A stretch of 64,000 nt of DNA from Streptomyces sp. HUAS YS2 (GTDB lineage: Bacteria; Actinomycetota; Actinomycetes; Streptomycetales; Streptomycetaceae): assembly GCF_033343995.1 (NCBI RefSeq), contig NZ_CP137573.1:2575001-2639000 (forward strand), read 5' to 3'. The position numbers and the translations under genes were made by a program. Shown piece after piece: positions 57,101-64,000 of this stretch (the first letter of the stretch is position 1; each line of letters opens with the position of its first letter). Under the pieces are notes generated by a model. That model saw only the letters and a program-made list of their open reading frames with translations. It was not told the origin of the DNA and did no database searches.

Positions 57101-57772
57101 ATGCGTCTCGTCATTGCCCGTTGTTCCGTGGACTACGCGGGCCGGCTCACCGCCCATCTGCCCTCCGCCCCCCGCCTGATCCTGGTCAAGGCCGACGGCA
57201 GCGTCTCCATCCACGCGGACGACCGCGCGTACAAACCGCTCAACTGGATGTCTCCGCCGTGCACCCTCAAGGAGGGCGTCGACGGCGAGGAGGGCGTCTG
57301 GACCGTGGTGAACAAGGCAGGCGAGAAACTGATCATCACGATGGAGGAGATCCTGCACGACTCCTCCCACGAGCTCGGGGTCGATCCCGGCCTCATCAAG
57401 GACGGCGTGGAAGCGCACCTCCAGGAGCTCCTCGCCGACCGGATCGAGACGCTCGGCGAGGGCTACGCGCTGATCCGCCGCGAGTATCCGACGGCGATCG
57501 GCCCGGTGGACATCCTGTGCCGGGACGCGGACGGGGCGACGGTCGCCGTCGAGATCAAGCGACGGGGCGAGATCGACGGCGTCGAGCAGCTGACCCGGTA
57601 CCTGGAGCTGCTCAACCGCGATCCGCACCTCGCGCCGGTCAAGGGGATCTTCGCGGCCCAGGAGATCAAGCCCCAGGCCCGCGTCCTGGCGACGGACCGC
57701 GGCATCGGCTGCGTGGTCCTGGACTACGACGCCCTGCGCGGCATCGAGGACGACAAGCTGCGGCTGTTCTGA
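57101..57772 (+). CDS. nucS: Mismatch-specific endonuclease NucS (EndoMS)
   Basis: A 223-aa nuclease that cuts both strands at mismatches; in actinobacteria it replaces MutS-MutL repair and lowers mutation and recombination between diverged DNA. The N-terminal dimer/DNA domain is followed by a RecB-like PD-(D/E)xK site: D137 in GPVDILC, E151 and K153 in VAVEIKRRG, and Q163 in [10 protein letters not shown], all intact. The C-terminal end DKLRLF fits the beta-clamp-binding type of tail. ATG at 57101; TAGCGT ends 8 nt upstream, so it may be leaderless. A perfect hairpin follows. Confidence 0.95.
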   Translation: MRLVIARCSVDYAGRLTAHLPSAPRLILVKADGSVSIHADDRAYKPLNWMSPPCTLKEGVDGEEGVWTVVNKAGEKLIITMEEILHDSSHELGVDPGLIKDGVEAHLQELLADRIETLGEGYALIRREYPTAIGPVDILCRDADGATVAVEIKRRGEIDGVEQLTRYLELLNRDPHLAPVKGIFAAQEIKPQARVLATDRGIGCVVLDYDALRGIEDDKLRLF

Positions 57773-57791
57773 GCCGCGGTTCCACAACGGG

Positions 57792-57829
57792 GACGGCCCC
57801 CGTCCGGCGAGAGCCGGACGGGGGCCGTC
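57792..57829. terminator. Bidirectional terminator between nucS and the STAND-like gene
   Basis: Perfect 17-bp arms (GACGGCCCCCGTCCGGC and its mirror) with loop GAGA, 20 bp after the nucS stop. Confidence 0.92.
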
Positions 57830-57896
57830 GTGCGTCGCGGGCATGTGCCCGCCGCCCGTGGGCGGAGCAACGGGCTCCCCGCGGCGGGCCGGGTCG

Positions 57897-60581
57897 TCAG
57901 ACGCCGGTGGGGCCACCAGCGGTGGAATCGGTGCTGCCGGTCGTGGTGCCGCCGTCGGTGGTCGTACCGCCGTCCGTCGTGGTGCCGCCGTCCGTCGTCG
58001 TACCGCCGTCCGTCGTCGTACCGCCGTCGGCGGTACCACCGTCCGCCGTACCACCGTCCGTGGTGCCGCCGTCCGCCGTGCCACCGTCGGCCGTACCGCC
58101 GTCGGCGCCGCCAGACGGTGTGCCGCCGGACGGGCTGCCCGTCGCAGTGCCCCCGGTGGACGAGCCACCGGTCGTGGAACCGCCCGTGGTGGAGCCACCG
58201 GTCGTCGGGGAGCCGGGCTTGGTCGAGGTACCGGCCGTCGACGAGGGGCTGCTCGGCTTCGTCGAGGCGGAGCCGCCGGTCGCGGTGCCGGTCTTGCCGT
58301 CGCCCGTCGGGGAGCCGCTCTCGCCCGGGGTCGCCTCGCCGGAGGCGCCGGGGCTCTCCGGGTCGTCCGTCGCGTCCGGCTCGTCCGCGTTCAGGCCGCC
58401 GTCGCCGTCCTCGCTCGCCGTCCGGTCCGAGGTGACCTGGTTCGAGCCGGGGTTCTCGTCGCCGTTGCCGGAGGTCGCGCCCAGAGTGACCACCGTGCCG
58501 AGGACGGCCACGAGCAGCGCGCCCGCGCCCGCGGCGACCAGGTTGCGGCGGGTGCCCAGGAAGCCGCCGCGGCGGGAGCCGTCGGACGGCTCGGACTTCG
58601 CGGCGCCGGCGAGGGCGTCCGGGCGGGTGATGATCGTCGGGCCGTCGTCCGGGAAGTGCGCGACGGCCGGGAACGGCGAGCGCTCCTTCGCCGTGGACGC
58701 CGGCGCGGCGTCACCGACGCCCGGGGTCCCGGCGGCGGGAGTGAACGGTTCGTCGAAGAGCGCGCCGGAGACCTCCAGCGGGGTGCCCGCGAGGTCGGCG
58801 GCCAGGGCGAGCGCCCGACGGCCGGCCAGGGTGCCGCGCTTGTCGGCGAGCGCGCCGCGCAGCGCGATGGACGCCTCCAGCTCGGCGCGGGCACGGTCCG
58901 GGTTGCCCGCGCAGAGCGCGAGCACGCCCAGCTCGTGGTGGAAGTACGCCTCCTCCGCGACCTCGCCCGCGATCCGGGCGGCCTCCTGGCCGGCCCGCAG
59001 GGCCCGCTCCCAGGCGGCCCAGTGCAGGCCGGCGGCGAACACCGGCGCGGCGCTGCGGGCGAGCAGCACGGCTGCGCTCGCGTGCCCGGCCTCCTCGCTG
59101 GGGACCAGCGCGGACAGCGCGGCGATCAGCGCGTCCGACTCGGCGGCGGCGCGCTCGGGGGTGACGGAGGGGTGTCCGGCCCACCAGGCGTAGTGCTGGG
59201 CGACGGTGTGGGCGCGGGCCGCGGTGTCCTCGGCGTACCCGGTGGCGACGAGCTGCGTGAGGACGCCGGTGGCGAGCCGGTACCGGGAGCCGACGGGGCT
59301 GAGCAGACCGCAGCCGGTGAGCTCGCCGAGCGCGGCGTCGGCGTGCGTGTCGCCGACGAGCGCGGGCAGGTGGGCGGGGTGCGGGACCTCACCGCCGAGG
59401 GAGACCGCGAACCGCAGGGTGTTCTGGGCGGACTCGCTGAGCCGGGAGGCGAGCAGGGCGGCCGGCGCGGCGCCCTCGCCGAGGGTCGGCAGCGGGACAT
59501 CGGGCGCGTCGGCCGCGCCGGATATGCCGCCGTGGATCCGGCTCCCGTGGCCGGGGCCCCGGCCCTGGCCGGCGTCCTGGCCGCCGTCCTGGCCGGGCCC
59601 GCCGAAGGCCTCGTCGAGCGCGCCGAAGGCGTCGAACTCGTCGAAGGCCTCGTCCTGCTCGGTCCCGCCCCGCAGCCGGTCGCGCTGCCGCAGCAGCGCG
59701 CCGGCCTGGACGAAGCGCAGCGGCAGGCCCTCGGACTCGAACCACAGGTCGCCGGCCCAGTTCGCCTCTTCGTCGGTGAGCGGGCGGCCGACCGCGGTCT
59801 CCAGCAGATCGAGCGCGGCGGCGCGGCCGAGGCCGGCGAGGAGGACCTCCTCGACGTGGGACTCGGCGGAGGGCGCGGCGACTTCGGGACCGGCGGCGAA
59901 CAGGTAGGCGCACTCGGGGGTGGCGGTGAGCAGCTCGTCGAGCGCGGCGCCGCCGAGTTCGAGGTCGTCGACGACCACGACCGCGCCGATGTCGCGGACG
60001 AGGTCGAGCATGTCGGCCCGGTCGGGGCGGTGCGCGGGGGCGTGCAGCACCGTGGCATGGAGCTCGTGCAGCAGCTCGGCGGCGGTGCGGTGGTGGCCGG
60101 AGAGGCGGACGACTCCGTCGGGGGCGAGGTCGGCGCAGTCCGCGGCGACCTCGTCGAGCAGCCGGGTGCGGCCGGATCCGGACGGGCCGGTGACGCGGAC
60201 GGAGCGGCCCCGGGAGAGCAGCTGGACGAGCTGTTCGCGCTCCTCCTGGCGTTCCAGGAGCGGCATGCGCGGCACGGCGGGGCCGGGCGGTACGGGCGGG
60301 GCGGCGGCGCGGGCGCGGTCGGCGCGCTCGTCGGCGGTGCGGCGGCGGGGCCGCCCGGGTATCTCTCCGGGCGGGCAGGCCACGATCTCGCTGCCGTCGA
60401 CCGGGTTGACGGTCAGCAGGAGGTCACCGGCGACGAGCCGGACGGTGCGGGAGACCGCGGGTGCGGACTGCCCGAAATCGGACGTCAGGGGCTCGCGCGA
60501 GCCCCGCCGACCGCCGGTACCCGCACCGGTGCGGTCGTCGTCCTTGCCGTACTCCTCCGGTCCCCGGTTCATCGGGTCCAT
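57897..60581 (-). CDS. STAND-like NTPase with membrane helix and Gly/Thr repeat tail
   Basis: An 894-aa protein of unknown function. A disordered N-terminus is followed by an AAA/STAND-type ATPase: Walker A GPSGSGRT (about residue 130-137) and Walker B VVVVDDLEL (about 200). Then come winged-helix-like and TPR-like helices (HASAAVLLARSAAPVF, EEAYFHHELGVLALCAGNPDRA). One membrane helix lies near 682-703, and about 190 residues are predicted outside, rich in Gly, Thr and Ser with 5- and 6-residue repeats (TTTDGG, ADGGT) at the end. So it resembles AfsR-type regulators without a DNA-binding domain but with a wall-reaching tail. ATG at 60581 used; the longer frame adds 18 residues. It converges with nucS. 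Confidence 0.65.
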   Translation of the reverse strand: MDPMNRGPEEYGKDDDRTGAGTGGRRGSREPLTSDFGQSAPAVSRTVRLVAGDLLLTVNPVDGSEIVACPPGEIPGRPRRRTADERADRARAAAPPVPPGPAVPRMPLLERQEEREQLVQLLSRGRSVRVTGPSGSGRTRLLDEVAADCADLAPDGVVRLSGHHRTAAELLHELHATVLHAPAHRPDRADMLDLVRDIGAVVVVDDLELGGAALDELLTATPECAYLFAAGPEVAAPSAESHVEEVLLAGLGRAAALDLLETAVGRPLTDEEANWAGDLWFESEGLPLRFVQAGALLRQRDRLRGGTEQDEAFDEFDAFGALDEAFGGPGQDGGQDAGQGRGPGHGSRIHGGISGAADAPDVPLPTLGEGAAPAALLASRLSESAQNTLRFAVSLGGEVPHPAHLPALVGDTHADAALGELTGCGLLSPVGSRYRLATGVLTQLVATGYAEDTAARAHTVAQHYAWWAGHPSVTPERAAAESDALIAALSALVPSEEAGHASAAVLLARSAAPVFAAGLHWAAWERALRAGQEAARIAGEVAEEAYFHHELGVLALCAGNPDRARAELEASIALRGALADKRGTLAGRRALALAADLAGTPLEVSGALFDEPFTPAAGTPGVGDAAPASTAKERSPFPAVAHFPDDGPTIITRPDALAGAAKSEPSDGSRRGGFLGTRRNLVAAGAGALLVAVLGTVVTLGATSGNGDENPGSNQVTSDRTASEDGDGGLNADEPDATDDPESPGASGEATPGESGSPTGDGKTGTATGGSASTKPSSPSSTAGTSTKPGSPTTGGSTTGGSTTGGSSTGGTATGSPSGGTPSGGADGGTADGGTADGGTTDGGTADGGTADGGTTTDGGTTTDGGTTTDGGTTTDGGTTTGSTDSTAGGPTGV
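57941..58106 (-). repeat. Coding microrepeats of the Gly/Thr tail
   Basis: Tandem 18-bp and 15-bp units (CCGCCGTC-rich) encode repeating TTTDGG and ADGGT. At least ten units. Copy number is likely to vary between strains. Confidence 0.85.
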
Positions 60582-60834
60582 GTCGAAAGCCCCCAAAAAG
60601 CGGTGCGCGCCGAGCCCCTCCCGGCCGATCTGCACGCTCGCTGTCGCTTCGGGTCCGGTGCCGGCCGGGTGGGTATGTCATTCGGCAGGCGACCGAACCC
60701 TAGACCTTGGGACAGTATCCACGCACGCCCGGGGTACCACCCCGCCCGTCACGTCACGGTCCGGTGAGGATTGAGCGGGACGCCTGGTTCACACAGGTGC
60801 TTCACACGTACGCGTGCTCGGCACCCGAGGTGTC

Positions 60835-61158
60835 TCAGACGCGCGGCAGGGACTCCGCCGCGAGCCCGCCCTCGATGGCGAGGATGCGGTGCAGCCGCGT
60901 CGCCACCAGCAGGCGCTGCATCTGGGGTGGCACCCCGCGCAGCACCAGCCGGCGGCCGCAGCGGCCGGCCCGCCGGTGCGCGCCCATGATGACTCCGAGC
61001 CCGGTGGCGTCCCAGGAGTCGAGACCGGTCAGGTCCAGGACCAGATCCCCGTCTCCGTCGTCGACGGCCGAGTGGAGGACCGTACGGGCGTCCGCCGCGC
61101 TGCGGACGTCGAGGCGGCCCCCGACGACCAGCTCGACGTGGTCGCCCCTGATGTGCAT
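60835..61158 (-). CDS. STAS-domain protein (anti-anti-sigma-like)
   Basis: A 107-aa STAS protein: VELVVGGRLDVRSAADARTV, LVLDLTGLDSWDATGLGVIM and RRLVLRGVPPQMQRLL. In BldG and SpoIIAA the segment reads DSxG with the phosphorylated Ser after the Asp; here it is D50-A51-T52-G53, so the canonical serine is Ala. Thr52 might replace it or the protein may be constitutively unphosphorylated. It would still bind an anti-sigma factor or a regulator kinase. It stands alone between the STAND-like gene and the dehydrogenase gene, both on the same strand. Confidence 0.88.
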   Translation of the reverse strand: MHIRGDHVELVVGGRLDVRSAADARTVLHSAVDDGDGDLVLDLTGLDSWDATGLGVIMGAHRRAGRCGRRLVLRGVPPQMQRLLVATRLHRILAIEGGLAAESLPRV

Positions 61159-61270
61159 ATGCGCTCCCCGAGAGTGCTCCGTCTATGCAACAACTGACTG
61201 CCGTACGGGCAGAAGCGTTGCGCCTTGTAAGCGAACCGAGACCGAATTCACCCGTCGGGGTGATGGCGGA

Positions 61271-62119
61271 TCAGTACGTGTAGAACCCCTGCCCGCTCTT
61301 GCGGCCGATGTCACCGGCGTCCACCATCCGGCGCATCAGCTCCGGCGGGGCGAACTTCTCGTCCTGGCACTCGGTGTAGATGTTGCCGGTGGCGTTGACG
61401 AGGATGTCGACGCCCGTCAGGTCGGCGGTGGCCAGGGGGCCCATCGCGTGCCCGAAGCCGAGCTTGCAGGCGATGTCGATGTCCTCGGCGGTGGCCACGC
61501 CCGACTCGTACAGCTTGGCGGCCTCGACGACGAGCGCCGAGATGAGGCGGGTGGTGACGAAGCCGGCCACGTCGCGGTTGACGACGATGCAGGTCTTGCC
61601 GACCGACTCGGCGAACTCGCGGGCGGTGGCGAGGGTTTCGTCGCTGGTCTTGTAGCCGCGGACCAGCTCGACGAGCTGCATCATCGGGACCGGCGAGAAG
61701 AAGTGGACGCCGACGACGGCCTCCGGGCGCTCCGTGACCGCGGCGATCTTGGTGATCGGGATGGCGGAGGTGTTGGAGGCGAGGACCGCGCCGTCCTTGG
61801 CGATCTTGTCGAGCGAGCGGAAGATCTCGTGCTTGACCTCGAGCTTCTCGAAGACTGCCTCGACCACGATGTCCGCGTCGGCGACCGCGTCGAGGTCCGT
61901 CGTCGGGGTGATCCGGGCGAACGCGGCCTCGGCGGCGTCCGCGTCGAGCTTCCCCTTGGCGACGAACTTGTCGTACGAGGCCTTGATGCCGTCGGTGCCG
62001 CGGGTCAGGGCCGCGTCGGTGACGTCACGCAGCACGACGTCCCAGCCCGCCTGGGCGGAGACCTGCGCGATTCCGGACCCCATGAGTCCGGCCCCGATGA
62101 CGGCGAGCTTCCTGGCCAC
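61271..62119 (-). CDS. 3-hydroxybutyryl-CoA dehydrogenase
   Basis: A 282-aa NAD(P)-dependent dehydrogenase acting on 3-hydroxybutyryl-CoA. Rossmann motif LAVIGAGLMGSGIAQ, ASNTSAIPITKIA, the catalytic His in VGVHFFSPVPMMQLVELV, and RDVAGFVTTRL; the C-terminal helical domain is complete (GPLATADLTGVDIL). GTG start with AAGGGGAA upstream. With the thiolase at 41596 and icmA at 24681 it makes up a route from acetyl-CoA to butyryl- and isobutyryl-CoA; crotonase and crotonyl-CoA reductase are not in the window. Alone in its unit, 139 bp from the TetR gene. Confidence 0.93.
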   Translation of the reverse strand: MARKLAVIGAGLMGSGIAQVSAQAGWDVVLRDVTDAALTRGTDGIKASYDKFVAKGKLDADAAEAAFARITPTTDLDAVADADIVVEAVFEKLEVKHEIFRSLDKIAKDGAVLASNTSAIPITKIAAVTERPEAVVGVHFFSPVPMMQLVELVRGYKTSDETLATAREFAESVGKTCIVVNRDVAGFVTTRLISALVVEAAKLYESGVATAEDIDIACKLGFGHAMGPLATADLTGVDILVNATGNIYTECQDEKFAPPELMRRMVDAGDIGRKSGQGFYTY

Positions 62120-62258
62120 GTGTTTCCCCTTAACGACTGTTCACCGATGACTCCTCGGCGGACATTAGCGGTCGCGGAGCGCCATGTGACCCGGAAGTAA
62201 TGCGCGTCACGCCCGGTTTGACGGACGTCACACCGACGACACCCCGTACGGGCGGCGG

Positions 62259-62894
62259 TCAGTCGCGCACGGCGTAGCCGAGGACCTTCTCGCCGAGCAG
62301 TTCCTCGATCTCGTCGAGGAGCGCGAGCGCCTCGCGGGAGACGGTGGTGGCCTTGCGCCCGGCGGTCATCTCGCGGGTGATGTAGCCGACGACGGCGTTC
62401 TCGATCCAGGCGAGCTGCCCGCCCACGAGCAGCGGCAGCGGGTCGTCGTCGGACGCCCCGGTCTCCTCGCGCAGGACGGCGACGACGGCGTCGTGGACCT
62501 GGTGCTGGACGTGGAAGAGCCGGGCCTTGAGGGTGGGCGCGTCGTCGATGACCCGCATGAAGGCGTCGAAGCCGTCCATGAGTCCGTACGCGGGCGAGAC
62601 GGCACCGATGTCCTGGCGCAGTTCGCGCAGCACCGCGTCGGCCGCGGACTCGCCCTTGTCGCGGCCGCGGATCATCCGGGCGAGGCGCTGGGTCACGCCG
62701 TCCATCCGGTCGAGGAAGAGGTCCTCCTTGGCCGGGAAGTAGTTGTAGACGGTGTTGACGGAGACGTCCGCCGCCTCGGCGATCTCCGCGATGGTCACCG
62801 CCGCGAAGCCGCGCTCCAGGAAGAGCCCGGTGGCGATGTCGGAGATCCGCTGCTTCGTCTCGCGCTTCTTGCGCTCCCTGAGTCCCTCGGCCAT
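62259..62894 (-). CDS. TetR-family repressor of the adjacent ABC exporter
   Basis: A 211-aa TetR protein: HTH in 10-56 (RKKRETKQRISDIATGLFLE, IAEIAEAADVSVNTVYNYFPAKEDLF) and a helical effector domain. It is divergent from a Drr-type exporter, with a 29-bp AT-rich inverted repeat in the 71-bp gap, so it probably represses both itself and the transporter, released by the exported drug or metabolite. ATG with a GAGGGC lead. Confidence 0.9.
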   Translation of the reverse strand: MAEGLRERKKRETKQRISDIATGLFLERGFAAVTIAEIAEAADVSVNTVYNYFPAKEDLFLDRMDGVTQRLARMIRGRDKGESAADAVLRELRQDIGAVSPAYGLMDGFDAFMRVIDDAPTLKARLFHVQHQVHDAVVAVLREETGASDDDPLPLLVGGQLAWIENAVVGYITREMTAGRKATTVSREALALLDEIEELLGEKVLGYAVRD

Positions 62895-62913
62895 GCCCTC
62901 ATCCTAGAGCCCC

Positions 62914-62942
62914 TGAAATTTTGGTGACGTTGCAAAATTTCA
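62914..62942. promoter_or_regulatory. TetR operator between the TetR gene and ABC exporter
   Basis: Arms TGAAATTTT (62914-62922) and AAAATTTCA (62934-62942) pair perfectly around 11 nt. The site lies 20 bp from the TetR start and 23 bp from the exporter start, so it can cover both promoters. Confidence 0.82.
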
Positions 62943-62965
62943 GTGACTCTGTTTTTGTGGTCGTC

Positions 62966-63739
62966 ATGGCAATCATCAGCACGGCCGGGCTCGCCCGGAC
63001 CTTCCGCACGAAGAACGGCGAGGTGGAGGCCGTTCGCGGCATCGACCTGACCGTCCAGCCGGGCGAGATCCTCGGCTTCCTCGGCCCCAACGGAGCGGGC
63101 AAGACCACCACGCTGCGCATGCTGACCACGCTGCTGCCGCCCACCGGCGGCGCCGCGACCGTCGCCGGGCACGACCTGGTCCGCGACCCGGCGGGAGTGC
63201 GCCGGCGGATCGGCTACGTCGCCCAGTCCGGCGGGGTCGACCCGCAGGAGACGGTGCGCTCCGAACTCGTCCTGCAGGGCCGGCTCTACCGGCTGACCGC
63301 GGCCGGGGCTGCGGCGCGCGCCGAGGAGCTCGCCCGCGAGCTCGACCTCACGGACCTCCTCGACCGCGGCACCGCCGCGCTCTCCGGCGGCCAGCGGCGC
63401 CGGCTCGACCTCGCGCTGGGACTCGTCCACCGGCCGGAGATCCTCTTCCTCGACGAGCCGACGACCGGACTCGATCCCGGCAGCCGGGCCGACCTGTGGG
63501 CGCTGGTGCGGCAGCTGCGCGACGAGCACGGCACCACCGTCTTCCTCACCACCCACTACCTCGACGAGGCCGACGCGCTCTCCGACCGGCTGGCGGTCGT
63601 GGACCGGGGCGTCGTCGTCGCGGAGGGCACCCCGGCCGGCCTCAAGGCCGCGCACGGGGCGGACACCCTCCAGGACGCCTTCCTCACCATCACCGGGCGC
63701 GGCCCGGCCCCCGTCGACACGACCCCCGTAGCCGTTTAG
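62966..63739 (+). CDS. Drr-type ABC exporter ATP-binding protein
   Basis: A 257-aa ATPase of the DrrA group: Walker A GPNGAGKTT, signature ALSGGQRRRLDLALGLV, Walker B EILFLDEPTTGLDPGS, H-loop LTTHYLDEADALSDRL. It is shorter than the usual DrrA (about 330), lacking most of the C-terminal domain. ATG at 62966 chosen since the conserved fold starts there and the upstream codons lie in the operator. The permease gene starts 8 bp after its stop. Likely exports an antibiotic or lipid; substrate unknown. Confidence 0.92.
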   Translation: MAIISTAGLARTFRTKNGEVEAVRGIDLTVQPGEILGFLGPNGAGKTTTLRMLTTLLPPTGGAATVAGHDLVRDPAGVRRRIGYVAQSGGVDPQETVRSELVLQGRLYRLTAAGAAARAEELARELDLTDLLDRGTAALSGGQRRRLDLALGLVHRPEILFLDEPTTGLDPGSRADLWALVRQLRDEHGTTVFLTTHYLDEADALSDRLAVVDRGVVVAEGTPAGLKAAHGADTLQDAFLTITGRGPAPVDTTPVAV

Positions 63740-63747
63740 GACTCACC

Positions 63748-64000
63748 GTGCTTCTCCACGACACCGCGATCGTCTTCGGGCGCTATGCCCGCCAGACCCT
63801 GCGCTCCCCGTTCCAGATCTTCTTCGGCACGCTGATGCCGCTGCTGTACCTGTTCCTCTTCGGACCGCTGCTCACCGGGCTGCCGCTCGGCCGCAGCGGC
63901 GACTCCTGGCAGATCCTCGTGCCCGGGCTGCTGCTCCAACTCGGCCTCTTCGGGGCCTCGTTCGCCGGCTTCTCGATCATCATGGAGAAGAACTGGGGCG
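63748..64000 (+). CDS. Drr-type ABC permease (partial)
   Basis: The first 84 codons of an ABC-2 permease, cut by the window edge. GTG start with AGGA upstream. The N-terminus (LLHDTAIVFGRYARQTLRSP) and the first helix (FFGTLMPLLYLFLFGPLL) match DrrB-like proteins; the second helix begins at ILVPGLLLQLGLFGASFAG. Partner of the ATPase before it. Confidence 0.88.
   Translation, partial: MLLHDTAIVFGRYARQTLRSPFQIFFGTLMPLLYLFLFGPLLTGLPLGRSGDSWQILVPGLLLQLGLFGASFAGFSIIMEKNWG

Noticed and set aside
57941..58106. CRISPR-like array
   Set aside because: The repeats are short (15-18 bp), contiguous without unique spacers, and code for Gly/Thr repeats within a long frame.
1..64000. tRNA, rRNA, riboswitch and insertion sequence search
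   Set aside because: I saw no cloverleaf with conserved T-loop GTTCGA in context, no rRNA segments, no cobalamin-type box near the B12-related genes, and no transposase motifs. This was by eye and could miss weak cases.

Overview
The window is about 72% GC with third-position G/C codon use, actinobacterial promoters, many apparently leaderless starts and GTG starts. It carries pfkA, pta-ackA-pyk, icmA, scy, filP and nucS. This is chromosomal Streptomyces DNA. From memory (not checked by search), the order pfkA, pta, ackA, pyk, DUF6230/DUF6114 genes, icmA, MarR, MFS, ArsR, AIM24 genes, meaB, thiolase, mce, scy, filP, ABC genes, SCO5389-like gene, nucS, STAS, hydroxybutyryl-CoA dehydrogenase runs parallel to S. 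coelicolor SCO5426 down to about SCO5385. I see no phage, IS element, CRISPR array, rRNA or tRNA.

Left part (1-13 kb). A membrane Ser/Thr kinase, a MerR-thioredoxin operon with a near-perfect operator, a flavin split-barrel protein, an Lrp regulator, an epimerase/aldo-keto reductase pair, a secreted GH16 glucanase under a LacI-type palindrome, a dicarboxylate transporter divergent from its probable two-component system, and two HTH regulators. One of these HTH proteins is membrane-anchored with an extracellular ricin-like region.

Central metabolism (13-27 kb). 6-phosphofructokinase is divergent from phosphotransacetylase-acetate kinase, with pyruvate kinase following. A poorly understood secreted/membrane trio (DUF6230, DUF6114, Ser/Thr/Pro-rich protein) has a 608-bp upstream region full of TTAC...GTAA dyads. 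A thioredoxin-TPR protein, a TetR regulator and isobutyryl-CoA mutase large subunit (icmA) follow; icmA has a perfect 24-bp palindrome in its promoter.

Middle (27-40 kb). MarR, MFS and ArsR genes are followed by the tip-glucan cluster: a GH6 lipoprotein (cslZ-like), a copper radical oxidase (glxA) and a cellulose synthase-like enzyme (cslA). Next come a self-regulated SRPBCC-DUF4166-TetR operon and three tandem AIM24 genes. In S. coelicolor I recall cslA-glxA-cslZ elsewhere (SCO2836-2838), so their position here, 9-18 kb from the polarity genes scy and filP, is notable.

Right part (40-64 kb). Acyl-CoA metabolism genes (meaB, thiolase, mce; later 3-hydroxybutyryl-CoA dehydrogenase) surround the apical-growth coiled-coil genes scy and filP. 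Two paralogous ABC exporter modules flank a two-TM protein resembling an inward-rectifier channel with a degenerate filter and a GGCT-like protein. Then come the mismatch endonuclease nucS, a large STAND-like membrane protein with a Gly/Thr repeat tail, a STAS protein lacking the canonical phospho-serine, and a TetR gene divergent from a Drr-type exporter that runs off the end.

Themes: several genes have short tandem duplications beginning at or just after the stop codon; several regulator genes lie beside dyads well placed to be their operators; long perfect hairpins separate convergent genes.
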